Below are positions 49,671 to 58,854 of a stretch of 64,000 bases of DNA, piece by piece. The translations under genes and the position numbers were made by a program. The stretch is from JAFAGX01 sp035623335 (GTDB taxonomy: Bacteria > Acidobacteriota > Terriglobia > Terriglobales > Acidobacteriaceae), in contig DASPTQ010000253.1 of the NCBI GenBank assembly GCA_035623335.1, positions 1-64,000 on the forward strand. The letters run 5' to 3'. Under the pieces are notes generated by a model. It worked only from the letters and a program-made list of their open reading frames with translations, was not told where the DNA came from and made no database searches. Position 1 is the stretch's first letter; every line of letters begins with the position of its first letter.

Positions 49671-51719
49671 ATGAAAACTGCTCTTCGAATCGTCCTCGGA
49701 GGAACCGTCGCCATCCTTGCCGCCCTGGCGCTTGGCAAGATTGCCCTCGATCGAGGTGAGCAGATCAATGCCATGTGGATGGTGTTGGCTGCGTTTTGCG
49801 TGTATTTCCTGGGCTACAGGCTCTATAGCAAATTCATTGCCGCCAAGCTCCTGGTGCTAGATGCCCAGCGCGCCACTCCCGCCGAACGACTGGACAATGG
49901 CCGCGACTTCGTCCCCACCAATAAGTGGGTGGTGTTTGGACATCACTTCGCAGCCATCGCTGGACCGGGGCCACTGGTCGGCCCGGTGCTGGCTGCGCAG
50001 TTCGGGTACCTGCCGGGCACGATTTGGATTCTTCTCGGGGCCATTTTCGGAGGCTGTGTCCAGGATTTCCTGATTCTGTTGTTCTCGGTTCGTCGCGATG
50101 GGAAATCTCTGACGGAAATGGCGCGGGAGGAAGTTGGGCGGTTAGGCGGGTTTGTTGCTTATCTGGCGATTATCAGCATCATTGTCATTCTACTGGCGGT
50201 GTGCGCTCTGATCGTGGTGAATGCATTGAAGGCAAGTCCGTGGGGCGTTTTCACCATCGCCATGACCGTGCCCATAGCCCTTTTCATGGGTTTCTATCTG
50301 CGCCACTTGCGCCCGGGGAAAGTCCTCGAAAGCTCGGCGATCGGCTTCGTTCTGGTTCTACTAGCGATTTGGGTAGGGCGGTGGGTGTCGCACAACCCCC
50401 TGGTTTCACCCTGGTTCAGCTGGAGCGGACCTGTTCTCGCTATGGTCATCATGGTCTACGGCTTTGCCGCCTCCGCACTTCCGGTTTGGCTCTTGCTGGC
50501 TCCCCGCGACTACCTGAGCACCTTCGTCAAGCTGGGTACGATCGGGATGTTAGCGGTTGGGATTGTTGCGCTTCGCCCCACCTTGCACATGCCACCGCTG
50601 ACCCGGTTTGTGGATGGGTCCGGGCCCATCTTTGCAGGAAAGATCTTTCCTTTCGCGTTTATCACCATTGCCTGCGGGGCCATCAGTGGTTTCCACTCGC
50701 TGATCTCGAGCGGCACAACGCCCAAGATGATCCGGCGGGAGCCGGAGACCCGCATGGTGGGTTATGGAGCAATGATGGCGGAATCCATGGTGGCGGTGAT
50801 GGCCATGATTGCCGCCTGCGTGCTGCAGCCGGGTATCTATTTTGCGATCAACAGCCCCGCGGGAATCGTTGGCAAGGCACCGGAAGCTGCGGCTGCGACC
50901 GTCACTAACTGGGGTTTTCCGGTGACCGCCGAGGGCATGCGCACGCTGGCGCAGTCGGTGGGTGAGGAGACACTGTATAACCGAACCGGCGGCGCCCCAG
51001 CATTCGCCGTGGGAATGGCCCATATTTTTTCGAGTAGCCTCGGCGGCCAGACGCTGATGGCAATCTGGTATCACTTCGCCATCATGTTCGAGGCGCTTTT
51101 CATCCTCACCGTGCTCGATGCCGGTACGAGGGTGGGCCGGTTCATGATTCAGGATGCCCTAGGCCATGTCTGGAAACCAATTGGGCGTACCAGTTGGTAT
51201 CCTTCGATTCTCGCGACGAGTGCCCTGATTGTGGCCGCTTGGGGCTATTTTCTTTGGCAAGGCGTGAAAGATCCTTTGGGTGGAATCAATTCGCTATGGC
51301 CCCTGTTCGGCATTGCCAATCAGCTCTTGGCAACGGTCGCCTTGTGCGTTGCGACGACGATCGTGATCAAGATGGGGAAGCGAAGATTCGTGGCGGTAAC
51401 GCTTGTACCCCTGCTTTGGCTGGTGGCCGTTACCTTCACGGCCTCCTGGCACAAGATATTCGATGCCAATCCGCGAGTTGGATTCCTGGCCCACGCCCGT
51501 CAGCTTGGGTCTTCTGCCGTCCCAAGTCTTGAGGTCTCTCGCATGATACTCAACGACCGCCTAGACGCAGTCGTGACGGGGTTGCTCATATTCCTAGTCA
51601 CGCTGATTTTGGCGGAATCGGTCCTCTTGTGGAGCCGAGTGTTGTCTGGTCGCCAACCGGCAGCGGTGAAAGAGTCGCCCTTCGTGATGACTCGTTTTGC
51701 CGCCGAGGAGCAGGGATGA
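49671..51719 (+). CDS. cstA: Carbon starvation protein CstA-like transporter
   Basis: CstA-family proteins import pyruvate or peptides under carbon limitation. The 682-residue product has about sixteen helices and the family's motifs: FVPTNKWVVFGHHFAAIAGP (near residue 80), LVGPVLAAQFGYLPGTIW, ISGFHSLISSGTTPKM (near 340) and QDALGHVWKPIGR (near 495). Length is typical. Its stop overlaps the start of a small downstream gene by 4 bases (ATGA), as in CstA-YbdD pairs of other bacteria. With isocitrate lyase and glpX elsewhere in the window it fits a starvation lifestyle. Confidence 0.94.
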   Translation: MKTALRIVLGGTVAILAALALGKIALDRGEQINAMWMVLAAFCVYFLGYRLYSKFIAAKLLVLDAQRATPAERLDNGRDFVPTNKWVVFGHHFAAIAGPGPLVGPVLAAQFGYLPGTIWILLGAIFGGCVQDFLILLFSVRRDGKSLTEMAREEVGRLGGFVAYLAIISIIVILLAVCALIVVNALKASPWGVFTIAMTVPIALFMGFYLRHLRPGKVLESSAIGFVLVLLAIWVGRWVSHNPLVSPWFSWSGPVLAMVIMVYGFAASALPVWLLLAPRDYLSTFVKLGTIGMLAVGIVALRPTLHMPPLTRFVDGSGPIFAGKIFPFAFITIACGAISGFHSLISSGTTPKMIRREPETRMVGYGAMMAESMVAVMAMIAACVLQPGIYFAINSPAGIVGKAPEAAAATVTNWGFPVTAEGMRTLAQSVGEETLYNRTGGAPAFAVGMAHIFSSSLGGQTLMAIWYHFAIMFEALFILTVLDAGTRVGRFMIQDALGHVWKPIGRTSWYPSILATSALIVAAWGYFLWQGVKDPLGGINSLWPLFGIANQLLATVALCVATTIVIKMGKRRFVAVTLVPLLWLVAVTFTASWHKIFDANPRVGFLAHARQLGSSAVPSLEVSRMILNDRLDAVVTGLLIFLVTLILAESVLLWSRVLSGRQPAAVKESPFVMTRFAAEEQG

Positions 51720-51979
51720 GGACGCAGGAGAAAGCCAGCTCGGCTCAAGGTCAACAGCCACGGTGGTGTGGTGAGATGGCAGGGAAACCATACTCGAGCA
51801 TCTTGGCCGGGCTTCCTCAGGTTGCAGCCGTCCTGGTATCCTTGTTGAAGGAGATCTTTGACGAATCGGCATACGACCGCTTCCTGGAACGTCACCAGAT
51901 TTCTTCGTCGAAGACGGCTTATGCCGCATTTCGAGAAGAAAACGACCAGCTGAAGGCTCAGCGGCCCAAGTGCTGCTGA
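51716..51979 (+). CDS. YbdD/YjiX-like small protein coupled to cstA
   Basis: The 87-residue product overlaps cstA by 4 bases, suggesting translational coupling. Its second half, with SAYDRFLERH, then a short segment, AYAAFREE and a final Cys-Cys, resembles YbdD/YjiX, the small partner of CstA/YjiY, which has the pattern YDxYxxH, PxxYEEFFRE and ends in CC. The first 40 residues are not conserved in YbdD and may be an extension. The match is short, so it is an inference supported mainly by genetic context. YbdD-type partners are required for CstA transport activity in E. coli, as I recall. Confidence 0.65.
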   Translation: MRTQEKASSAQGQQPRWCGEMAGKPYSSILAGLPQVAAVLVSLLKEIFDESAYDRFLERHQISSSKTAYAAFREENDQLKAQRPKCC

Positions 51980-52081
51980 AAGGCGCCGAACCATCGTCGC
52001 AGGTGATGAGGAACTGGGTTCCGTTTAGCCGAACGCGAAGTACGATCTCCCCAAGGTCTTGAGGTGCTGTACACTTTCTGC

Positions 52082-52585
52082 ATGCGAGTGCTCGGCATCG
52101 ACTGCGGGACGGAATGTACCGGCTATGGGGTAGTCGAACTGCGTCCGCACGGCGGTCTAGTATATCTAGCCGGCGGCGCCATCGAGCTGTCGCCGCGAGA
52201 GCCGTTGCCCATACGCCTGGCAAGGATCTTTGATCGGATGGGAGCAATCATTGAGGAGCATCGTCCGGACAATGTTGCCATCGAGGATGTGTTCTATTCC
52301 CTGAATGTCAAATCGGCCCTCAAGCTCGGACAGGTTCGGGGGGTTGCCATGGTCGTAGCCTCCAGAGCAGGGCTGGAAGTCGCAGAGTACTCGCCACTTA
52401 CGATCAAATCTGCCGTGGTCGGGTACGGCAGAGCGGAAAAGCAGCAGGTGCAGCACATGGTGACTCGGCTGCTGGATCTGGCAGCCATCCCGGAGCCGCC
52501 CGATGTAGCCGACGCCCTGGCCATCGCCATTTGCCACTTACATATTGCCGCTACCTTGGAGCGGCAACAATCTGCGGTTCGCTAG
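52082..52585 (+). CDS. ruvC: Holliday junction resolvase RuvC
   Basis: RuvC cleaves Holliday junctions in recombination repair with RuvAB. The 167-residue product begins MRVLGIDCGTECTGYGVVEL, giving the first catalytic Asp (Asp7). The second acidic residue is in NVAIEDVFYSLNVKSALKLG and the third site in PPDVADALAIAICHLH. The ATG at 52082 starts at the conserved MRVLGID, so the six upstream in-frame codons are not used. RuvA and RuvB are not in the window. A secreted hypothetical gene follows. Confidence 0.95.
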   Translation: MRVLGIDCGTECTGYGVVELRPHGGLVYLAGGAIELSPREPLPIRLARIFDRMGAIIEEHRPDNVAIEDVFYSLNVKSALKLGQVRGVAMVVASRAGLEVAEYSPLTIKSAVVGYGRAEKQQVQHMVTRLLDLAAIPEPPDVADALAIAICHLHIAATLERQQSAVR

Positions 52586-52692
52586 CTGAACCTCTGACCC
52601 TAAGTCCCCATGCCCGGATACACGAGGTCAACCTGGATAACCTTCGGAAGAGCCTGATCGATACCGGGTTTTTTGGCATAATTGCTGTCTGC

Positions 52693-53379
52693 ATGGGCGA
52701 GAAGCCAAACCGGGAGTCCACAGCCCCTCGTGTTGGTTCGATCGGCCTTCTGCTTCCCTTACTGAGCCTGATGGTAGCGGCCCAGGCACCGCCCAATATT
52801 TCGTCGGTGGGCTTTAGTTGCGATTTTCCCGGCTCCGACCCTGCGCATTATGTCATTTCGGTCTCCTCCGATGGGCATGGAAACTATTCCTCTAACGGCA
52901 AGCTCAGCCCGGATTCTGAATCGGACCAGTCTTTTACCCTGGAATTCACGGCGCCCCAGCCCACCGTGACACGCATCTTTGATTTGGCGCAAAAGGCCCA
53001 TTATTTTGAGGGCAACATCGACACCAAGCGGAAGAACATAGCCTCGACCGGCGAAAAGACTCTGACCTACATCGACGGCAAGAAAAGCACATCGGCCACC
53101 TACAACTATTCAATCGTCCCGGCCGTTCAGGAACTCACAACTGTATTCCAGAACTTGTCGTCGATGCTCGAGTTCGGCCGACGGCTCGAGTACGATCTTC
53201 GCTATCAGAAACTCGCGATCAATGAAGAGCTGCAGCGGATGCAAGAGGCCCTGTCAGCGCCGAGCGATGCGGCTGTGATCGCACCCATTCTCGAGAAAAT
53301 TGTGAGTGATTCTTCGGTGCTGAATGGGGCGCGGGCCCGCGCGCAGCGCTTGCTCCAAGGCGCAGGACCGAGCAAATGA
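52693..53379 (+). CDS. Hypothetical secreted protein
   Basis: From the ATG at 52693 the 228-residue product has a signal-peptide-like N terminus (VGSIGLLLPLLSLMVAAQAP) and a mature part with HYVISVSSDGHGNYSSNGKL and a helical C terminus. I do not recognise a family. The longer frame from 52531 overlaps ruvC and adds no conserved sequence. It may be co-transcribed with ruvC, about 107 bp downstream, but no functional link is evident. Confidence 0.55.
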   Translation: MGEKPNRESTAPRVGSIGLLLPLLSLMVAAQAPPNISSVGFSCDFPGSDPAHYVISVSSDGHGNYSSNGKLSPDSESDQSFTLEFTAPQPTVTRIFDLAQKAHYFEGNIDTKRKNIASTGEKTLTYIDGKKSTSATYNYSIVPAVQELTTVFQNLSSMLEFGRRLEYDLRYQKLAINEELQRMQEALSAPSDAAVIAPILEKIVSDSSVLNGARARAQRLLQGAGPSK

Positions 53380-53546
53380 GAATAGCAGTCGAAGCTTCAA
53401 GGGCTTGAGTTTCTATAGCATGTGACCGCCTTGGAAAGTCAGCCGGGGGATTTTGGCGCAATTGAATTATTGTCAGCCACAGGGGCTGAAAGCGTGTTCT
53501 AATAATGGTAATAAGGACAGCACGGGTTTCCCATCGGGGGTGTCCC

Positions 53547-54857
53547 ATGTTCCGCTCTCGCTTTCCTGACCAATTCCTTCTTGTAGGCTTCGTGGCCGGC
53601 TTGCTGGCCGCGATTCCGTGCTGGGCCGATTCCCAGGCGCGCATCGTTCGCCTCAGCGATGCGCGGGGTGATGTTCAAATTGATCGCAGTACTGGTCAAG
53701 GATTCGAAAAGGCATTTCCAAATCTTCCCATCACGCAAGGAGCCAAGATTCGTACTGGGGACAGCGGAATGGCCGAATTGGAGTTTGAGGACGGAAGCAC
53801 ACTCCGCTTGACGCCGAACACGGCGATTACCCTACCCGAGCTTTCCCTCCGCGACTCCGGCGGGAAGGCCTCCATGGTTCACCTCGAGGAAGGGATGGCC
53901 TACATCAACTTCTTTGGTGCCGTGAATGACGAGTTCGATGTGACTTTTGCGCGGGAAAGACTGGCTTTGAAGCGCACAACCCATGTGCGGATCGCACTGG
54001 GCGACGCCGACGCGGTTGTGGCCGTCTTCAAGGGCGAAGTGGAAGTCGTGACACCAACCGGTCCGGTTGAGGTCGCGAAGGGCCATTCCGCGAATTTCGA
54101 TCTGGGCGACGATAAACATCGCGTAGCCAATGACGTAGAAGCCGATCCCTTTGACTCCTGGGATAAGCAGCAGAGCCAATATCAGCAGCAATACAGCGAC
54201 AATTCCTACTCGAATTACTCCCCGTATGCGTACGGCACCAGCGATCTCAACTACTATGGCGGCTTCTTTAGCCTGCCTGGCTACGGAATGCTCTGGCAGC
54301 CCTATTTCGTTGGGGCCGGTTGGGACCCGTGGATGAATGGCGCCTGGGCCTTTAGCCCGGGTTTAGGCTACGGTTGGGTTTCGGCTTATCCCTGGGGCTG
54401 GACTCCCTACCATTACGGCTCATGGAATTACGTACCCCTTTACGGATGGGTCTGGCAACCGGGAGGTGCGTGGATGGGAGCCAACGCCTCTCCCACGTTC
54501 CTAAATCCTCCAACAGGTTTTGCGGCCCCGCGCGCTCCATCGATCCCGGGACGAAGAGTCATTCTGGTCGATCGTGGCCCGCGACCCACCCAGAACGGCA
54601 ATAAGGTCGCAATTGTCAGCAATTCCGCCGGCCTGGGGGTTCCTCGCGGAAGTGTTCGAGGTTTAGGGCAACTTTCCCAGCAGGTTGAACAAAGGGGATT
54701 TGTCACGACCAAGGTACATTCGAGCTCGGTAGAGAGTTCCGGCTGGTGGCACGGTGGCTCGGGTACCCATACAGCGGCAGGCGGGTGGCATGGTTCTTCG
54801 GTATCTTCTCCCCACGCTAGCGCCGGACACGTTTCGGGGGGCGGCGGGCACCACTAG
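53547..54857 (+). CDS. FecR-domain protein with Tyr/Trp/Pro-rich tail
   Basis: The 436-residue secreted protein has a signal peptide ending near CWADS. A FecR-type domain follows (about 35-190: ARIVRLSDARGDVQID, ITQGAKIRTGDSGMAELEFE, then LRLTPNTAITL and EVEVVTPTGPVEVAKGHSAN). The rest is low-complexity and aromatic: QYQQQYSDNSYSNYSPYAYG, then WGWTPYHYGSWNYVPLYGWV, resembling DUF6600-type Trp/Tyr/Pro repeats, and finally a Gly/His/Ser tail. FecR domains usually anchor or sense envelope signals. The aromatic tail is common in acidobacterial FecR proteins, but its role is unknown. Confidence 0.75.
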   Translation: MFRSRFPDQFLLVGFVAGLLAAIPCWADSQARIVRLSDARGDVQIDRSTGQGFEKAFPNLPITQGAKIRTGDSGMAELEFEDGSTLRLTPNTAITLPELSLRDSGGKASMVHLEEGMAYINFFGAVNDEFDVTFARERLALKRTTHVRIALGDADAVVAVFKGEVEVVTPTGPVEVAKGHSANFDLGDDKHRVANDVEADPFDSWDKQQSQYQQQYSDNSYSNYSPYAYGTSDLNYYGGFFSLPGYGMLWQPYFVGAGWDPWMNGAWAFSPGLGYGWVSAYPWGWTPYHYGSWNYVPLYGWVWQPGGAWMGANASPTFLNPPTGFAAPRAPSIPGRRVILVDRGPRPTQNGNKVAIVSNSAGLGVPRGSVRGLGQLSQQVEQRGFVTTKVHSSSVESSGWWHGGSGTHTAAGGWHGSSVSSPHASAGHVSGGGGHH

Positions 54858-55071
54858 GACCGGAGATATTACCAACGCAAGAGATAGTACGCACTCGAAT
54901 CTGGCCCCCCTCAGCTTCAAGACCCCGATCAGCCTGTGTTGCCCGTACCTGAGCGACAAGGGAACCGCCCTCGAATCTTTCGGCCGGACGCCCCCGGTGA
55001 GCCACAATCGCCTTCGTCTCGGTGTTCGTTCCGAAGAGGGTGGGCAGCGCCAACAGGGACATAGGAACTCC
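54858..55071. other. Intergenic segment after the FecR gene
   Basis: About 214 bp containing nothing I can identify. Open frames in it are extensions of the uncertain ORF that follows. Confidence 0.3.
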
Positions 55072-55546
55072 ATGAACCTGACCGTGGACGGTAGCCTCTT
55101 CCGCGTGCGCCCAGTTTTCCTTCTCATCTGCTTGGCTTTTCTGCTTGCTTTGTTTCAGCCATCGCGCACAGGCACGCGGCTCAGCGAGCGATTTTGGTGC
55201 CTTGGTAAGCCTCGCCATCCTGTCGGGCTGGTTCCTTCTTTTGAAGTACCGCGAGCCGAACAGCACATGGCGAGCGGTTGTTGCAGCGGTCGCATCGATA
55301 TGCCTGACCGCATCTCTTCCCGTTTTCCTGTATGAGCTGTCTTCGATCAGGTGGGAGATAAGGTACTACCCCCTGCAGTCGATGTACGTGAGGCCTTGGG
55401 TTCACTGGGGATATCAAGGATACATTCCGCTGCTATGGGGCGTCGTCGGCTCCTTCTTCGGACGGGGTTGGGCGCGCAGCGCGTTCGTAGTGGGCGCCAT
55501 CCTGCTGCTGACTCTTCGAAACTCCCTGGGCTGGATTGCCCCGTAG
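55072..55546 (+). pseudogene. Possible frameshifted small membrane protein
   Basis: An ATG at 55072 with AGGAAC upstream starts a hydrophobic segment (VFLLICLAFLLALFQPS). A second frame, from about 55145 to 55546, encodes two or three more hydrophobic stretches (ALVSLAILSGWFLLLKYRE, WRAVVAAVASICLTASLPVF and GWARSAFVVGAILLLTLR). One indel near 55150-55195 would join them into a protein of about 155 residues. Homology is unknown; it could equally be a short real gene starting at 55145. Confidence 0.35.
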
Positions 55547-55774
55547 TAGCGGCGGTTTGTGGGTCTGGTTGCCGTGGCGACAGTAAGTTCTGATTCGACC
55601 GGCGGTTCGACTGCTCAGTGCTTCGACCTCATCGGGTGCGACCGTGGTCACCCCTGCTTCACGTCTCCTAACAAAACATTACCGATTGTTTTCCCGGTAC
55701 CGTCGTCCCCATGGTCTTTCGAGCCTTACAATACGTGGTAATCTTCGTATTTCGAAAAGGAAGAGATCATCACC
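55547..55774. other. Intergenic segment before the M13 peptidase gene
   Basis: No feature recognised apart from the expected promoter and the ribosome binding site of the downstream gene. Confidence 0.3.
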
Positions 55775-57880
55775 ATGCGATCAGTAGGCGTGTGCTTCGT
55801 TTTGATCTGCTCTTTCGCGTCGGTTACTCTTGCCCAGACTTCTACACCGCCACCGGGAAACGGCTCCGGGCAGTCCCTTCCCGCACTCGACCATTTTGAT
55901 GCCGGCAAGGTCGACTCGAGCGTCGACCCGTGTACGGATTTCTATCAGTACTCCTGCAATCGCTGGATCAAGGATAATCCGGTTCCGCCGGATGAAATCT
56001 TTTGGGGTGCCTTCGGAAAGCTGCGGTTCTGGAATGAAGCGGTACTTCACCAAACCCTGCTTGAGATTGCCGGCAAGCCGGCTGCCGAACGTACTCCGCT
56101 GGAGCAGAAACTGGGCGATTATTGGACCGCTTGCCTGGATGAAAAGCAGAGGAATCAAACCGCCCTCGACACTCTTCGTCCCACCCTGGACCGCATCGAC
56201 CACATGCGTGATAAGGCCGAAATCGCTGAGGTTGTGGCCGAACTCCACCTCTCCGTGAATGGTGCCTGGAACCCAAGCGATCCTGAGACCTATGCCGCGC
56301 TTTTTGGTTTTGGAGCACAACCGGACTTTCACGACACGACCAAGGTCATCCCGCAATTCGACCAAGGCGGAATGGGCCTGCCGGAAAAAGGCTTCTACCT
56401 CGAGACGGATGCGAAATCACAGGCCATCCTTAAGGAGTACGTGGCCCATATCGCGAGGACGCTCGAGCTCTCGGGAGAGCCTCCGGCCAAGGCACAGACC
56501 GCTGCCCAGGCTGTACTCAACATGGAAACGGCCATGGCCAAATCCGCCATGGACGTCGTGAAACGGCGAGACCCGAGAAATCTGGACAACGAAATGAGTC
56601 TCGCGGAGGTCGAAAAGCTGGCGCCGGATTTTGATTTCGCGCGCTATCTGGAACGGGTGAACGCGCCGGCGAGCAGTAAGTTCATTGTGACCACGCCCGA
56701 TTTCTTCCGCGGTCTCGAGCGGTTAATCACCGATGAGCCGCTCGATCACTGGAAGGCGTACCTGAAGTGGCAGCTCCTGGCCGGCAGTGCACCCCAGATG
56801 AGCGATGATTTTGTCCAAGAGGACTTCGAGTTTGTAGGCAAGACTCTGTTCGGCGCAAAACAATTGCTGCCGCTCTGGCGACGGTGCGTGCAAGCGGAAG
56901 ATCGCGATCTCGGCCAGGCTTTAGGCCAAGCTTATGTGGCCCGCGTGTTTCCCGCGGCCAGCAAGGAGCAGGTAAAACAGTTGGTCGGTAACATTGAGGC
57001 AGCGCTCAGCGCGGACATCGATGCCAGTGATTGGATGAGTCCGGAAACCAAGAAACAAGCCCACGTCAAGCTGGCCATGCAAATCGACAAGATCGGGTAC
57101 CCGGATCATTGGCGCGACTACTCTGCGCTTGAGATCCGCCCCGACAACCACCTGGAGAACGTGCGTCGCGCTGCGGCATTTGAGTTTCACCGTCAAATGC
57201 GAAAAATTGGCAAACCACTCGATCGCACCGAGTGGACCATGACTCCCCCGACGGTCAACGCCTATGAAGATGCCCAAACCAACACCATCAATTTCCCGGC
57301 AGGAATTCTCGAACCTCCGTTCTTCGATCCTACCCGGGATGACAGCGTGAATTATGGTGCCATCGGTGCGGTGATCGGGCACGAGACGATTCATGGCTTT
57401 GACGATCAGGGTCGCAAGTTCGACGAGAACGGGAACCTGCGTGACTGGTGGACCTCGACCGATGCCGAAGCGTACGAAAAGCGGGGCGATTGCATTGCGG
57501 AGGAATATACCGAATTCGTGCCCGAAGCTGGAATCCAGCAAAATGGCCGCTTAACTCAGGGTGAAAATACAGGCGACAATGGCGGCATTCACCTGGCGCT
57601 GTCTGCGCTCGATGCGGACCTGAAAGCCAAGGGAGGAACTCTGGCGAGCAAAGGAGAGGATGGCCTAACCGCTCTGCAGCGATTCTTTCTGGCTTATGCC
57701 GGCATCTGGTGCAGCAACGTGCACCCCGAAATGATGCGGACTCTGCTGCTGATGGACCCTCATCCACTCAACAAATACCGCGTCAACAACGTGGTTTCCA
57801 ACATGCCAGAGTTTGCCCAAGCTTTTAGCTGCCACAAGGGCCAACCCATGGTGCGCAAGAACGTTTGCCGCGTATGGTAG
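55775..57880 (+). CDS. M13 family (neprilysin-like) metallopeptidase
   Basis: The 701-residue product has a signal peptide (MRSVGVCFVLICSFASVTLA) and the M13 layout. The N-terminal CTDFYQYSCNRWIKDNPVPP contains the conserved disulphide Cys pair. NAYEDAQTNTINFPAGIL with EPPFFDP follows, then the zinc site GHETIHGFDDQGRKFDENG (HExxH) and the downstream Glu ligand in RLTQGENTGDNGG. The C terminus NMPEFAQAFSCHKGQPM with final CRVW is characteristic of M13 enzymes. It would be periplasmic and cut peptides. An upstream AAGAG site supports the ATG. Confidence 0.94.
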   Translation: MRSVGVCFVLICSFASVTLAQTSTPPPGNGSGQSLPALDHFDAGKVDSSVDPCTDFYQYSCNRWIKDNPVPPDEIFWGAFGKLRFWNEAVLHQTLLEIAGKPAAERTPLEQKLGDYWTACLDEKQRNQTALDTLRPTLDRIDHMRDKAEIAEVVAELHLSVNGAWNPSDPETYAALFGFGAQPDFHDTTKVIPQFDQGGMGLPEKGFYLETDAKSQAILKEYVAHIARTLELSGEPPAKAQTAAQAVLNMETAMAKSAMDVVKRRDPRNLDNEMSLAEVEKLAPDFDFARYLERVNAPASSKFIVTTPDFFRGLERLITDEPLDHWKAYLKWQLLAGSAPQMSDDFVQEDFEFVGKTLFGAKQLLPLWRRCVQAEDRDLGQALGQAYVARVFPAASKEQVKQLVGNIEAALSADIDASDWMSPETKKQAHVKLAMQIDKIGYPDHWRDYSALEIRPDNHLENVRRAAAFEFHRQMRKIGKPLDRTEWTMTPPTVNAYEDAQTNTINFPAGILEPPFFDPTRDDSVNYGAIGAVIGHETIHGFDDQGRKFDENGNLRDWWTSTDAEAYEKRGDCIAEEYTEFVPEAGIQQNGRLTQGENTGDNGGIHLALSALDADLKAKGGTLASKGEDGLTALQRFFLAYAGIWCSNVHPEMMRTLLLMDPHPLNKYRVNNVVSNMPEFAQAFSCHKGQPMVRKNVCRVW

Positions 57881-57930
57881 GGAGTCGGATCAGAGAAGCC
57901 GGCCCGGAAACGGCGAAGCTCTAAGGAGAA

Positions 57931-58740
57931 TTACCGCACCACGACTCCGGCATAGCCGACGACCATGTCGCGTTCGCCGAAGACGTCGCCGGAAGTGGCG
58001 TACTTGATCAGTTGGGCGGAGGTGGCACCGAGCCGCTTTGCCGCCGTCAGCATCGCCACGGCCGGGCCGAAACCGCACATGCTGATGTCTTCCTGCGTGA
58101 CCACCTCAAAGAGGCCCCGAGCATCCAGCGCCAAAATGCGTTCGATCGCCTTGGTATCTTTCACCCTCGTAATCCGATCATTTTCGTAGTGATTCATATC
58201 ACTCGAGGCGATGATCAGCACTGGCTGCTGCTGCGCTTGGGTAACCGCCGCTACGGCTTCGCCCAGCTGTTCTAAGGCGGTGAAATGGCCCGTGCCCAGA
58301 GCGATAGGCACAAAGCTGAAGTGCGGTCGCCTCTGTTGCAGAAAGGGAAGCACCACTTCAATGGCATGCTCGCAGCGATGCGCCTCGGCGTCCTCGTTGA
58401 GTATGGGACAACCTTGCTTCAATGCCTCTGCCAATTGGGAATCGATGGGGATGCTGCCCAGCGGAGTTTGCCACGCTCCATGGCTCATGATGGCCAGTGG
58501 CCGCCCCCGGCCCGTGTGGTTCGGACAGAGCAGCAGACACTGCGCAGGAATCTCGAGGTCGGCAAAGACCGCACCGGCCACCGATCCTGAGTAGATATAG
58601 CCTGCGTGCGGCACTATGCAGCCCAGAGCGGGTCGGGGAGCCTCCCTGGCTTGCAGAAAGGATCTCAGGTCGCTGAGTAGAGCGTCGCGGTCCTCGGGAT
58701 AAAAACGGCCAGCAACCGCGGGATGACGGAGGGCTTCCAT
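57931..58740 (-). CDS. amrB: AmmeMemoRadiSam system protein B (MEMO1-like)
   Basis: The 269-residue product matches the MEMO/AmrB family: MEALRHPAVAGRFYPEDRD at the N terminus, CIVPHAGYIYSGSVAGAVF (first metal-site His), CPNHTGRGRPLAI, AHRCEHAIEVVLPFLQQR, and IIASSDMNHYENDR. The conserved His residues are present; metal binding is likely. GGAGGG fixes the ATG at 58740. Its usual partners AmrA (AMMECR1) and the AmrS radical SAM protein are not in this window, so function cannot be tied to them here. Orientation is convergent with the M13 gene. Confidence 0.88.
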   Translation of the reverse strand: MEALRHPAVAGRFYPEDRDALLSDLRSFLQAREAPRPALGCIVPHAGYIYSGSVAGAVFADLEIPAQCLLLCPNHTGRGRPLAIMSHGAWQTPLGSIPIDSQLAEALKQGCPILNEDAEAHRCEHAIEVVLPFLQQRRPHFSFVPIALGTGHFTALEQLGEAVAAVTQAQQQPVLIIASSDMNHYENDRITRVKDTKAIERILALDARGLFEVVTQEDISMCGFGPAVAMLTAAKRLGATSAQLIKYATSGDVFGERDMVVGYAGVVVR

Positions 58741-58854
58741 AGGCTCCCTCCAGGAAATTGTAAACCCGCCCGGCCCAGGATTCACGGAATACCTAGACCT
58801 GCCCGAAGCTCCGATCGCCGCAGCTACGAGACTGTCGCGGCCAGGCAGCAGTCG

